A DNA stretch of 64,000 bases from Symbiodinium natans (Eukaryota > Sar > Dinophyceae > Suessiales > Symbiodiniaceae), in assembly GCA_905221605.1 (NCBI GenBank), contig CAJNDS010002451.1, positions 235,001 to 299,000 on the forward strand, given 5' to 3'. A program made the translations under genes and the position numbers. The stretch's first letter is position 1, and each line of letters opens with the position of its first letter. This document shows, in pieces, positions 1 through 9,380 of this stretch. Below the pieces are notes generated by a model that was given only the letters and a program-made list of their open reading frames with translations, was not told the origin of the DNA and did no database searches.

Positions 1-114
1 CGGGTGCCTTTGGGGTTTGGGGTTTGAGGGTTTGGGGTTTGGGGTTTAGGGTCTAGGGTCTAGGGTTTAGGGTTTAGGGTTTAGGGTTTAGGGTTTAGGG
101 TTTAGTAAGTCCTG
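1..114 (+). repeat. TTTAGGG telomere-like tract
   Basis: G-rich strand repeats begin as degenerate TTTGGGG/TTGAGGG/TCTAGGG and become clean TTTAGGG by about base 65. The tract touches the window edge, so its full length is unknown. It is followed by unique DNA, so this is an interstitial array rather than a demonstrable chromosome end. Confidence 0.9.
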
Positions 115-311
115 ATGCTTGAGACCTCCATGGTTTACAACTGTAAGCCTTGGTTGAGGAGGGAAGGTATCTGCAGCACAAGGACAACAAAGCCCGACGA
201 ATCAAACTCTAGACGCCAAGTACAACATATTCTCTTGGCCATCGGGAATCAAAGAACTTCCCTTCCTCCTCCTTCCCTCGTTGCAGTTCCGGGGTCTGCG
301 TTGTGTCTGGC

Positions 312-345
<34 letters not shown>

Positions 346-654
346 TCTGCGTATCTGTGTAACCTCTATCAAACCAAGCCCTGCAGCTCGACCTTCCAAG
401 AGCCCGAAATCCCCTTGTCCCCCGAACCCTACAATCCTAAACCCTGCGCCCTATGCACCCTAAACCTTAAACCCTATAAGCCCTGCAGTCCTAAAGCGGA
501 CTCTGCAAGGTGGTCTTGCTACCGATGTGGTGGTGAACTTAGACTGAACTGGAGTCTCCTGGGGGGATACCTTGGGATGCTCCCTTAATAAGGGTGGCTG
601 TCAAAATTATGACCCTTAATATTCGGTGCCGTATCCAAAAAGGGACAATAATTT
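115..654. other. unique spacer with GT microsatellite
   Basis: Non-telomeric sequence with a (GT)n run at about 312-344. A fragment resembling the end of MITE-like family 1 (TTGGGATG followed by CCC) lies near 553-570. An open frame spans much of it but is carried through the dinucleotide run and CCCTAAA-like words, so I do not call a gene. Confidence 0.6.
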
Positions 655-1170
655 TAGTGCTACGCGACCCGCCCTCGGCCCGGCCCAGCGCATCCGCGCG
701 AGCATGGTGATTCCGCAGCGCCCAAGTCGCTGGACCCCAAGCAATAAGGGTTGGGTTTAGGGTTTAGGGTTCCGGGTTTATGGTTTATGGTTTGGGGTTT
801 AAGGTTGAGGGTTCGTTTAGGGTTGAGGGGTTAGGGCTCAAGGTTCACGGTTTGGGGTTTAGGGTTTTTGGGTTTAGGCTTCAAGGTTCAAGGTTGAGGG
901 TTGAGACGGTTCGGCTTGGATTGGTTGAGCCAGGCCCTCTCAAGCAAAAGCAGGGTGGCAGGGGCAGCCGGGGGTGTGGGGGGGCGGGGGCGGGGGTGGG
1001 GGGGGGGGCAGGGGGGGGGGGGGGAGGGGGCAGTGGGGGGGGGGGGGGGGGGGCGGACCGTCCGCTTTTGGTCGCCCACGGAAGATACCCTTTCCAGGCA
1101 AAAAAGGGGGATTTGGAGGGGGGTCTGTTCTCGAGGCCTCGGCGGATTTTGACAACCACCCATAAGGATT
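655..1170 (+). repeat. segmental duplication, copy A
   Basis: From GCTACGCGACCCGCC onward this matches 32667-33125. The shared order is: GC-rich unique leader, CAATAAGGGTTGGG, degenerate TTTAGGG repeats including a TTTATGG block, a long poly-G tract with few interruptions (about 970-1052), then CGGACC and a GAGGCCTCGGCGGA motif. The leader is nearly identical between copies while the poly-G and 3' part have diverged. Confidence 0.85.
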
Positions 1171-1179
1171 ATCGTAACC

Positions 1180-1231
1180 CCCGATGGTCATCCCTATTGA
1201 GGACTGCTAGTGTAAGGGGGAACATCCCAAG
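1180..1231 (-). mobile_element. half copy, MITE-like family 1
   Basis: The sequence GAGGACTGCTAGTGTAAG then GGGGAACATCCCAAG matches the right half of the palindromic element seen complete at 15339-15445. The left half is absent. Confidence 0.6.
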
Positions 1232-1249
1232 GCGTAGTTTAGAACATTA

Positions 1250-1704
1250 AGCCCGGGGGGGGGGGGTGTGCAGCGCAGTTGAGGGCTTAGGGTTTAGGGT
1301 CAGGAGATTCACTGGAAAATGCCTTGAAGCCTTAAAACCAGGGGTAGCTTTGAACATTTATTGTTTTTTTAACCCTTAATCCCTACATAATCCTTATGAA
1401 GCTGTGAAAAAACTATGTTTTTTAGGGCTCCCAAACCGACCCCAGTAAGCCCTTAAACCCTGAAACCCTCTTGATGTTTGGGCCTTGTGGGCTTCGGCGT
1501 GCGGATGTTCAAGGTCACGAAGGCTACACTTTTTTTTCCTTCCAATCACTTTTATATTGTCAGTTCTCTGAAATTATGGTTCCTTTTTGGGTACCCTAAA
1601 TACTCAGCGCCGCCGGAAAAGAAGGAGCCCAACACAGACCATAAAAAGTGACTATATATTCCCGTTCGTATTAGAGGTCGGGTTCCCTCGCTATCGCGTC
1701 ACTG
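1250..1704. other. unique spacer with poly-G and family 4 fragment
   Basis: Contains a G run at about 1255-1266, scattered single CCCTAAA-like words, and a fragment near 1577-1600 (GGTTCCTTTTTGGG) resembling MITE-like family 4. No coding frame is convincing. Confidence 0.5.
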
Positions 1705-1980
1705 ACCCTAGACCCTAGACCCTAGACCCTAGACCCTAGACCCTAGACCCTAGACCCTAGACCCTAGACCCTAGACCCTAGACCCTAGACCCTAGACCCT
1801 AGACCCTAGACCCTAGACCCTAGACCCAGACGACCCAGACCCCTAGACCCTAGACCCTAGACCCTAGACCCTAGACCCTAGACCCTAGACCCTAGACCCT
1901 AGACCCTAGACCCTAGACCCTAGACCCTAGACCCTAAACCCTAAACCCTAAACCTAAACCCTAGACCCTATAGACCCTAG
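1705..1980 (-). repeat. CCCTAGA variant telomere-like array
   Basis: More than thirty near-perfect copies of CCCTAGA (TCTAGGG on the other strand), with one short disruption near 1825-1845 and a few CCCTAAA units at the 3' end. The A-to-G variant is homogenised across the block. Confidence 0.95.
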
Positions 1981-2749
1981 GTTCCATATCAGACAACAAT
2001 GTGCAAGCCCCCTCTAATCTGGCTGGGTCTTCGTAGAGAGTTGTGGATTCCCCCCTCTCCTCCAATGCAAGCCGCACCTGCTTTTGCAATAGGAACCATG
2101 ATGTGTCGCAACCCTAAACCCTAACCTTACGAGCTCTTCGGTGCCCCAAACCCTAAACCCTGAACCCTAAATCCTAAATCCTAAACCCTAAGCCCTAGAC
2201 CCTAGACCCTAGACCCTAGACCCTAAACCCTCAGCCCGAAACCCTAAGTCCAGGATTTCTTAGCCTAGACATCCCCCGTTCTTTCGGCCACAGAAGCCTG
2301 ACCAAATCCCCGGAACTCGAGGCTTGAGATCTCGGAACTTTTGGGTGTTGGGGTTTCGGCGGTTTAGGGTTTAGGTTTAGGGTTTTGGTTTTTCGGGTGT
2401 TGGGGTCTTGGGTTCAAATTGTTTTTTGGTATGTGTTGGCTTATTATTTTATTATGTTTGTTTATCGGGACTTGTTGGTTGAGGACTTTGGGGGAATTTG
2501 GCCCTAAATCCCCAAATCCTAACCTGTCAGGGCTTCAAGTTTGGGATTTTTAGGGGATAGGGTGGGAGCTCAACCTCTACAGCTTCAGCCCCCCTAGGCC
2601 CTACAGCCCAAGCCCCAAAAATCCCCGTGGCTGTTTTTTGATGAAAAGCTTCTGCAGCGATCATTGTTTCAAACCCTAAACCCTAAACCCCAAACCCCAA
2701 ACCCCAACCCCCAACCCCCAACCCCAAACCCCAAACCCCAAACCCCGTT
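1981..2749. other. mosaic of unique pieces and CCCTAAA words
   Basis: Short unique pieces alternate with CCCTAAA/CCCTAGA words (2110-2250), a TTTAGGG patch (2360-2385) and a CCCCAAA/CCCCCAA run at 2671-2747 that directly abuts the retroelement remnant. No gene is recognised. Confidence 0.6.
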
Positions 2750-2761
2750 CAGCTAGGAGTT

Positions 2762-3526
2762 ATGCAAGCAGCGATCGGACTGAAGAGAGGAGATGTGGCA
2801 GCCAAGATCAAGGATGCGATCGTCCACAAACGTGACATCACCGTCCCGATCACAGTTCGCAGCAAGGAGGCGAGTCAGAAAAACCTCATGCTCCATCTGA
2901 ACTTCTCGGAAAACTGGCTTCAGCAAACCTTCCTGAACAACACACAAGCCAGAGACCGCGAGCCAGCTTGTCATACTGGGGGAGTCGCAGGTCACTGACC
3001 GCCAGCTCATCATGTCCATTTCAAATGGCGTCCTTCTGCACTCGATCCTTTACCTGCAGGAAAGCGTCCCGAACCGCGACACGCATCGTGCCTTAAAGAT
3101 GCTTCAACCAGGCCTTGCGTTCTTTTTGAACGAGGCCCTAGTGGCTGATGCAGACCCAGAGGTCTCCGAAGCCTGGATGCGCATGCGCAGCATCACAAAC
3201 TCGTTTGGAGAGAGAGCGCCGGTCTCCCAAACCGCAGATTGGTGGCAGAGATCGCTGGTCAGGGGCAGCATGCAGATCCCAAGGATCAAGCTCTGAAGTT
3301 GTGCGGAGGAGTAATGGTCAATTTGAAGCAACGGGCGTCAGACCTGCACCTCTCGCTTCACAGCTCGCTGGACGCGGTTTTGGAGACCGGATTGCTAGTG
3401 GACGGCTTGAAAAAGTCAGACGTCCCAAGGCTGCGCGAGGGACGGCTCAAGAGAGGAGTTGAGGTCCTTCCTGCGGATTGGGCCGTTAGTCCGTGTCGAA
3501 CCCCCCTTTCTGCTCTTGGTAGTTAG
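2762..3526 (+). pseudogene. frameshifted N-terminal coding remnant
   Basis: Protein-like reading passes through three frames: from 2762 to about 2985, from about 3000 to 3230, then 3239-3526. The pieces are mostly predicted helical, without recognisable motifs (for example ITVPITVRSKEA, then RALKMLQPGLAFFLNEA, then DLHLSLHSSLDAVLETG). The two frame switches without intron signals suggest decay. It lies directly upstream of the OTU-containing ORF and may be the 5' part of the same element or an unrelated gene fragment; I do not recognise a family. Confidence 0.4.
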
Positions 3527-3530
3527 GGCA

Positions 3531-5087
3531 ATGGCATGTGACTACGAACACTCGCTCCCTTGGTGCCTGGCAATTGTGCTTGGACTGATGGTTGTGCATA
3601 CTATGCAAGTAATTCACTTCTGCCCTCCGCAGACCAATCCTGCCTTTTCTGTGGTACTTAGCCACGTTTCAGGCGAGACTGTTGAGGGCATTGCCAATGG
3701 CCGCTTAATTCTTCACTACATCTCTGGGATGACGGAGCTCATCCATACCACAATCTCGCATTGTGAGGTTTGCTTGCACGTGCACATGGGCACAATTCTG
3801 TGCCTGATATTTGGCGCTGTTCTTGAGCTTGTTCTTGAGTATGCCCGCTTTGGGTATAGCGACTGTATCCGCCGTCGCGTGTGCGTTCAGTGCCCAGACT
3901 GTTCTTGGTACAGGCAAACAGCGTTCTTCAACGGACGGCGTGCGCGGCAGTTACTAGCAGTTGCCAGCTGCTGGGTGGTTTGTCTTTCTCCTGAAACACA
4001 TATGTGCTCAACACGTACATGGGTCCACTGGAGGAACCCATGGGATCAGTGGGACGCAGAAGTAGATCATGATAAGAGCCGGGCTAAGTACAGTCAATTT
4101 GGCCACCAGCAAAACAGGAAAGTTGCGAGCTTCTTTCGCGCAAGTTTCCAAGGAGAACTCTTGGCGAGACAAGTAAGAGGCGATGGCAACTGCATGTGGC
4201 GTGCTGTATCTATGCAGCTGGGGGTTAAGTGGTACTCACTCAAGCGCCGCACCTTGAGCGATCGAAACATTTCTAGGTGCGATGACATAGGTATTGCTGA
4301 GGTTAAACAATTGAGGAAGCGCAACGCCTGGGGCAACTCAACTGCGCTCCAACTGCTTGCGAATCTGTTGTGTACTGATATCTATGTTTGCCACGCTGGT
4401 GGTGTTGGAGTGTTCTTTGGCCCGTCTGGAAGTAAGGGTTCGAGGCCAATCTTCCTTGCTCTGAGCAGCCAGCGTTTCGAAGCCATTTCACCTCACGATG
4501 GAGTGAGGTTTGTAAGACAGGCAGATGCAAGTGCGCCAATAGGCATTGGAGCCTTTGAGCGTGACGGATTTCGTGAGATGTTGTGTCATTCGTTCACCTT
4601 CAAAACTAGGAGAACCGGATACTGGAAATACACACGCGTGCAGCAACAGTGCCTGCAGCGCTGGAAAGATTGTGTCCAAGGGCCGCCGTTGCGCAACATC
4701 TCTGACGGCATTGAAATTGAAACACAGAAGACTCGGAAACATGACACGGCGAGGCGAGGCAACCCCAAACCCTCACGCGGCGACAGAACTCCAACCAAAT
4801 GGAATGCTCTGCTCTCTTGTACTTTGCCTCTTTTCTATCTTGCGCTCATCTCCTTTCTGCATTTGCTAGGGGATAGTTCCACTGGGGTTGCTGCCTTGGA
4901 TTTTGAAGGAGGGTTCTGTGCCAGAAACTGGTTGCACACTCCCTACTCCAAAACACTGGATGGTTGTGAGGCCCACAAAGCGACAGTTTGCACAGCTTCG
5001 TGGCGCTATCTATCGGGCATGTGCTGGAAGACATTGCGCTACACAGCTGGCTCAGGCGGTTTTTCTGCAGAAGCCTCATCTTTTTGA
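3531..5087 (+). CDS. OTU-like protease ORF of the LINE remnant
   Basis: Open from about 3459; the first ATG is 3531, giving 518 residues. It starts with hydrophobic, Cys-rich stretches, then an OTU-like core around residues 210-325. That core has the nucleophile motif GDGNCMWRA (Cys221), a helix WGNSTALQLLANLL, a strand TDIYV, and a closing strand in which the His expected in an H-[YF] motif reads QRFEAI. Cys and Asp positions are therefore present but the canonical catalytic His is not; His322 nearby is unlikely to replace it. After residue 400 the frame becomes hydrophobic, and from about 4900 the true reading shifts to the next ORF. OTU modules are known in some algal and plant retroelements. 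Activity is doubtful. Confidence 0.55.
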   Translation: MACDYEHSLPWCLAIVLGLMVVHTMQVIHFCPPQTNPAFSVVLSHVSGETVEGIANGRLILHYISGMTELIHTTISHCEVCLHVHMGTILCLIFGAVLELVLEYARFGYSDCIRRRVCVQCPDCSWYRQTAFFNGRRARQLLAVASCWVVCLSPETHMCSTRTWVHWRNPWDQWDAEVDHDKSRAKYSQFGHQQNRKVASFFRASFQGELLARQVRGDGNCMWRAVSMQLGVKWYSLKRRTLSDRNISRCDDIGIAEVKQLRKRNAWGNSTALQLLANLLCTDIYVCHAGGVGVFFGPSGSKGSRPIFLALSSQRFEAISPHDGVRFVRQADASAPIGIGAFERDGFREMLCHSFTFKTRRTGYWKYTRVQQQCLQRWKDCVQGPPLRNISDGIEIETQKTRKHDTARRGNPKPSRGDRTPTKWNALLSCTLPLFYLALISFLHLLGDSSTGVAALDFEGGFCARNWLHTPYSKTLDGCEAHKATVCTASWRYLSGMCWKTLRYTAGSGGFSAEASSF

Positions 5088-6144
5088 CCCTGGCGCTGCT
5101 TTTGTGTATCGTAGCCTGTGCAATTGGCGCCGCGCTTATCAGACACCTGAAGTTGCTTCGTTTCTTAATGAAGAGTTTAATACGGTTTCGCGTCGCAAAA
5201 TTTTTGGTAAAGGGCCTCTAACGTTACTTGTTGAAGATTTTGGGTGGCTAGGGTGTGAGTTTGATCCAGCCACTGGCGTGCTGAAGCAAACTCAAACTGG
5301 AATGCAAGCGACATTTTCTGAGCCGGACAAATACGTTTTTCAACATCAGGTGAGGGAAATGATCCGGCATGTTTTGCTGCGGCAACTAGAAAGCAAGCAC
5401 TCCCGCTGGGATGGAGTTGCGCAGGCTGATCTGAAGCGTACCACTGCCTTAGTTAGGAAAATGGACCCCACCCAGCCAGGAAGAACCGCGTTGATGAGAG
5501 TACTTAGCAACGCGCGCGCTGTGCCGCATCATTTGTTTAAGCAGGGGGTGCTCTCCACACCTGCGTGTCCATACTGTGCCTGCGAGGATGCTGATGTCCA
5601 CCATATCATGTTCCACTGTCCTCGATTTTGCTTTCTGCGAGAGGATTGGCCGGAATACATGTTTCACTTTGCTGACTGGCCTTCGTGTGCACAACGCTGC
5701 CTCATTGCTACCAAAACTTTGCCGCCTCATGTCTTAAACAATTGGAGCACTGTCCAGATGCATATATCTTATTTGCTTGAAACTTGGATGTCGTTTCAGC
5801 GGAATCCTGATGAAATTCAAGCTGTTACGATGATTTCACACCAAATTGACTGCGCAAAGAAGCCCCCTGCCGCAGTTGGCTTGTGCTGTCTCCAACAGGA
5901 ACAAGTCCACATTTCTCCGCAGGACCGCTTACCGCTACAATGGAATAAGCCCAGTAGTAATTCTGCTTTCAATACTTGGGGTGGAAATGATACTGATTTT
6001 CATGTTCTTTTCTCTTTCTGGGTGCAATGGAGCGTCGCTCCTTTCGTCGGAAAAGCTGAATTCTCCACTTGGATGGAAGTTTTCCTAGTATTTCTGCAAC
6101 AGGGGGTGAGGCTGCCAACTTTCTTTCCACTTGTCCAACAGTAG
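4888..6144 (+). CDS. LINE-type C-terminal region with CCHC motif
   Basis: The fragment is open from 4888 without an ATG; the first ATG is 4960. About 418 residues. It carries a helical stretch (residues 60-200) like the region after a LINE reverse transcriptase thumb, then C227-X2-C230-X8-H239-X4-C244 within CPYCACEDADVHHIMFHCP, the typical C-terminal zinc-knuckle context. It overlaps the end of the OTU ORF in another frame, and the protein-like sequence switches frames at about 4900-4970. No YxDD motif lies in this or the preceding ORF, so the polymerase core is deleted. Recognition rests on the CCHC motif and context. Confidence 0.55.
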   Translation: MLPWILKEGSVPETGCTLPTPKHWMVVRPTKRQFAQLRGAIYRACAGRHCATQLAQAVFLQKPHLFDPGAAFVYRSLCNWRRAYQTPEVASFLNEEFNTVSRRKIFGKGPLTLLVEDFGWLGCEFDPATGVLKQTQTGMQATFSEPDKYVFQHQVREMIRHVLLRQLESKHSRWDGVAQADLKRTTALVRKMDPTQPGRTALMRVLSNARAVPHHLFKQGVLSTPACPYCACEDADVHHIMFHCPRFCFLREDWPEYMFHFADWPSCAQRCLIATKTLPPHVLNNWSTVQMHISYLLETWMSFQRNPDEIQAVTMISHQIDCAKKPPAAVGLCCLQQEQVHISPQDRLPLQWNKPSSNSAFNTWGGNDTDFHVLFSFWVQWSVAPFVGKAEFSTWMEVFLVFLQQGVRLPTFFPLVQQ

Positions 6145-6950
6145 GAAAAGCTCTTTGGAAGTTCCGTTCCCTTGCGGTTAAACTTCTTCAGGATTCGTGG
6201 GATCACGCCGGTGTCATCGCACAAGATACCTGGAATGATAACACTGAAATTACTTGGTTTAGGAAATTGCCGCCAGCTAGGCGTTTTCCGCGCGCTCTTG
6301 GGCTCCCACAGTCAAGAGATTTGCGTCGAATCTGTGAGGCACTTGCCCGTATCCAGACTGCACATGCTGCAGAGCAAAATTTGACATTCAGAGACCATCT
6401 TTTCAGTTTTGCAGAACTTTCACAGGTCATTGGACCTCCCCAAATGTCTCTAAAGACAGGCGATCTTGACCGAACTTGGCTGAGTCGAATCGTGCAGAAA
6501 CGTGGCCTGTTGCCCTGGGAGCTCATGGCATTGGAAAGAAGTAATATGCTGACTGTGCGGTGTGTCACTGCCAAGCCGCTGGAGGCTTGGCATGACATGT
6601 CTGCAGAGCACATTCGTGCTGTCTTACTGCCGCAATTTCATGCTAAAGCCAGATTTGTTGCCATGCGCAATCAACTGCTCCAGATGCGACAGAACATTCT
6701 TGACGCTAATCATTATATTGATCTTGATATCACCAAAGTTCCTCACGTTGCTTGTCCTGAGTGGAAGCGCCAGGGCATAGCGTGCCACTTTTGCCATGCT
6801 CGGTTTAATTTCCTGACTAAATCCGAAAAATTCCTTCGAAAATGCCATAAACCCTCAAAGCTGTCTCAGCGAGAGACAAACGCTTGGTTGGGAGTCCTAC
6901 AAGAACAGTGTGCAAAATTAAATGACATCATCACCAAACTGGAAGCATGA
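6069..6950 (+). CDS. C-terminal extension of the LINE remnant
   Basis: Open from 6069 without an ATG, 293 residues, overlapping the end of the previous ORF in a different frame. It is basic and helical, with a Cys/His cluster near the end (ACPEWKRQGIACHFC, then KFLRKCH) that could bind zinc. It ends with a helical tail before TGA at 6948. I infer that it was originally continuous with the CCHC ORF and separated by a frameshift near 6060-6140. No known family recognised. Confidence 0.45.
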   Translation: MDGSFPSISATGGEAANFLSTCPTVGKALWKFRSLAVKLLQDSWDHAGVIAQDTWNDNTEITWFRKLPPARRFPRALGLPQSRDLRRICEALARIQTAHAAEQNLTFRDHLFSFAELSQVIGPPQMSLKTGDLDRTWLSRIVQKRGLLPWELMALERSNMLTVRCVTAKPLEAWHDMSAEHIRAVLLPQFHAKARFVAMRNQLLQMRQNILDANHYIDLDITKVPHVACPEWKRQGIACHFCHARFNFLTKSEKFLRKCHKPSKLSQRETNAWLGVLQEQCAKLNDIITKLEA

Positions 6951-7023
6951 TATGCCACACATGCTGATTAAAGCATCAGCCGTCTCACTTATATTGATCG
7001 CATTGACTTCAAGTCCGTGTCAA

Positions 7024-7110
7024 CCCCAAACCCCTAACCCCAAACCCCAAACCCCAAACCCCAAACCCTAAACCCTAAACCCTAAACCCTAAACCCTAAA
7101 CCCTAAACCC
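7024..7110 (-). repeat. CCCCAAA/CCCTAAA array after the LINE remnant
   Basis: Roughly a dozen units change from CCCCAAA to CCCTAAA. The orientation matches the array on the other side of the island (2671-2747), as expected if the element inserted into one array. Confidence 0.9.
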
Positions 7111-9130
7111 CAAACCCTCATCTTCCTGACTTGCTGAGATTAGGCTGGTCGCGAACAGAGTGTCCACGGAGCCGGTGAAGGCCCAGTAAGCACAGGAGCT
7201 CAGGGTTTTGTGGTACTTTACTGTAACTTTAGATCCTTACCCTTTTTGGGTTAATTGGGTTTCTTAATAAAGGCAGCTAAAAGTTGAGTTGTTAGCTACC
7301 CTCCTGAGTGCAGCCAAGTGGGTCTTAGGGTTTTGGGCTTCTTGTTTCAAGCTTAGGCTTCAGGGTTCCTGGTTTAGGGTTTTGGGGTGGAGGGTTTAGG
7401 GCTCTAGGGTTTAGGGTTTAGGGTTTAGGGTTTAGGGTTTGGGGTTTGGGCTTTAGGGTGTAGGATTTCGGGCGTTGGATTTATGACCAACAGTACCCAG
7501 TTAGAGCCCCTAGGTGGTTTTGTTATAAACTGCCCAAGATACCCAAGCAGGCAAGCAAAGAAAACTAACCTCTAAACCCGAAACCCTAAACCCTTTATTA
7601 GGTTGACAAGGCTTTTCAGGTGAGGTAGACGAGTTGGGGACGGTTCAACTTGTCGTGCTCCGCTGCAAGGATCAGTCTTAAGTATAGTCTACCGAGTGGG
7701 GATGTGCTACATTTCAACCCTACCTGTCGTAGCAGGTACCCTGGGCCCTGGCTACGGCTTAAACTAGGGAACAGATATTTCCACCCTGATGTCATCTTCC
7801 GTGTTCCGCTGCTTGGATTCGGACAGCATGCGTTTTCTCGACAGGCCCCCCTACCCCTCCCGCTGGTTGGATTGTTCCGGACTATGTGACAACAGCTTCT
7901 TCCTCTCTATCGCTCCCCCCCCTCCCCTCCCCAAGTCCTAAAGGCCCTATGACACACCTTCAGACGATACAAATAAATCGACCCGGACATCCTGCCTTGT
8001 AGGCTGGCCACGTGATGAGCTTTTTCTGGTGCGGCGCTCTTTTCTCGGCGTCATTTGCAGGCGACGATCTGCTGCCTTGAATTCCTTGGGGGTAAGAGCT
8101 TTACATGACACTGCTCGGGATCAAGGGCCCCTATTTATACGCCTTTTAAAGCTTCCTGGGAATGGAAGTTGACAGGGTCCTCCGCTGTTCGTGTGTTCGT
8201 TCTTTATGTTCAAATTACGACTCATCTCGACTTGAAGCTGCCGAAGGCCTGACAGACCATCGCGTTGCCGAGTTTCAATGTGACCCGTCGTTAAGTTTTC
8301 GTCTTCCCTAAGGCCCTCAGCCTGACCCTAAAAATTGAAGGGCTTCAGGCTGCATCTAGAAAGCACCCCGCAGACCCTCCAGATTCATAGCCTTTGTCTT
8401 GAGAAGGGGTGCCTTCCCATACCAGTAGGATCCCAAGAAACCCTGGCCTCCTAGCGCCCAAACGAAGTGACCATCCCAAATCCCCAAGCAGCCAAGCAGG
8501 GAACCCTCTACGAGCTGCGCCCTGGGCAGCACGAGAGCCGCTAGTTGCTCCAGCATAGACGAAACCGGGTTACACCTAGGAACCCTAAACCCTAAACCCT
8601 AAACCGCCGGTCTGCCAGGCCTTTTCAACACAAGCCTTCTCAGCCTGTGGAAATTTCTCGATCCAGACTGCCACGCTGAGCTGCCCATAGGCTCTTGGGC
8701 TGTGGCTTTCGGGGGGTGTCGGGGGTTGAAGATCAACAGGGTTGAGGGTTTTGGGTTTAGGGTTTGGGGAAGCTGGGTGGCTTTGGGTGAGTCACATGGG
8801 AGGAAGATTTTTCTTCCGGGTGTTGGAAGCAAACTTATCCTTGAGGGGGGGCACAAGGGGGAGGGAACCATGAGAATCATGAGAGTCTTTGATGAGAATC
8901 AGGGCTTCTACGGATCCTGTCAATGCCACCCCCCCGTTCCTGCGTACCCTTCTTGCGAAGTCGCAGTGGCACGAAGCTGTTCAGCACATTCTTGCCCCAG
9001 AGGCTGGGAAGCAAACCCTAAACCCTACTGTACAAAATCAGGCCTTAGCTACCTCCTAAAAACCCTATTAGTGCTCTTGAACCGCAAAAAAGAAACGGGC
9101 ACAAACAAGCAACAAGCAAGCAAGCAAGCA
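7111..9130. other. mosaic with a 7.5-8.6 kb unique island
   Basis: TTTAGGG repeats at 7370-7450 precede about 1.1 kb of largely unique sequence with pyrimidine-rich patches near 7850-7940. A minus-strand open frame at 8356-8556 and plus-strand frames at 7650-7889 and 8702-9154 are open but unsupported. Short CCCTAAA words occur near 8580 and 9010. A (CAAG)n-like run sits at 9105-9130. I see no recognisable gene. Confidence 0.5.
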
Positions 9131-9263
9131 AACAACACAGGCATCAGGCCCTAAACCCCTAACCCCTAACCCTTAACCCTCAACCCTAAACCCTAAACCC
9201 TAGACCCTAGACCCTAAACCCTAAACCCCAAACCCTAAACCCTAAACCCTAGACCCTAAACCT
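9131..9263 (-). repeat. CCCTAAA/CCCTAGA array
   Basis: About fifteen imperfect units of CCCCTAA, CCCTCAA, CCCTAAA and CCCTAGA, ending at the exon-like fragment beginning near 9264. Confidence 0.9.
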
Positions 9264-9380
9264 CCTCAAGCCCCAGCGCCCTTCCAGGCCCAAAGTGGCC
9301 TTTTGAGAGCCCCAGCAGCAGCTGCATCATCAAAGCCTCGGTGCAGTGGATCTTGACGCCAGGCCATAAGTATGCCTTGT
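9264..9380 (+). CDS. exon-like fragment
   Basis: A unique piece between CCCTAAA repeats on the left and a poly-G/TTTAGGG stretch on the right. One + frame is open throughout and reads like protein (LPGPKWPFESPSSSCIIKAS, then VQWILTPGHKYA). The left edge is CTCCTCAAG, an acceptable 3' splice end. No family recognised; function unknown. Confidence 0.3.

Larger units (their letters stand above)
2750..7020 (+). mobile_element. decayed LINE-like retroelement remnant
   Basis: A 4.3 kb island free of telomere-like repeats, bounded on both sides by CCCCAAA/CCCTAAA in the same orientation. Its reading frames, in order, are a broken helical region, a long ORF with an OTU-like cysteine protease module, an ORF with a C-X2-C-X8-H-X4-C motif of the kind found near the C-terminus of LINE polyproteins, and a further C-terminal extension. 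The frame changes near 2990, 3235, 4900 and 6100. No YxDD reverse transcriptase core or endonuclease is visible. I infer an internally deleted, frameshifted copy. A 3' hairpin (GCTGAT and ATCAGC) follows the last stop. Confidence 0.55.

Noticed and set aside
1-114. True chromosome end at the left edge
   Set aside because: The repeats are degenerate at the very edge, are followed by unique DNA, and similar arrays occur throughout in both orientations.
881-1191. Poly-Pro/poly-Gly ORFs on both strands
   Set aside because: Artefacts of the poly-G tract in the duplicated segment.
4179-4510. Active OTU protease
   Set aside because: Cys and the GDGNC motif are present, but the expected His is replaced and the ORF is frameshifted downstream.
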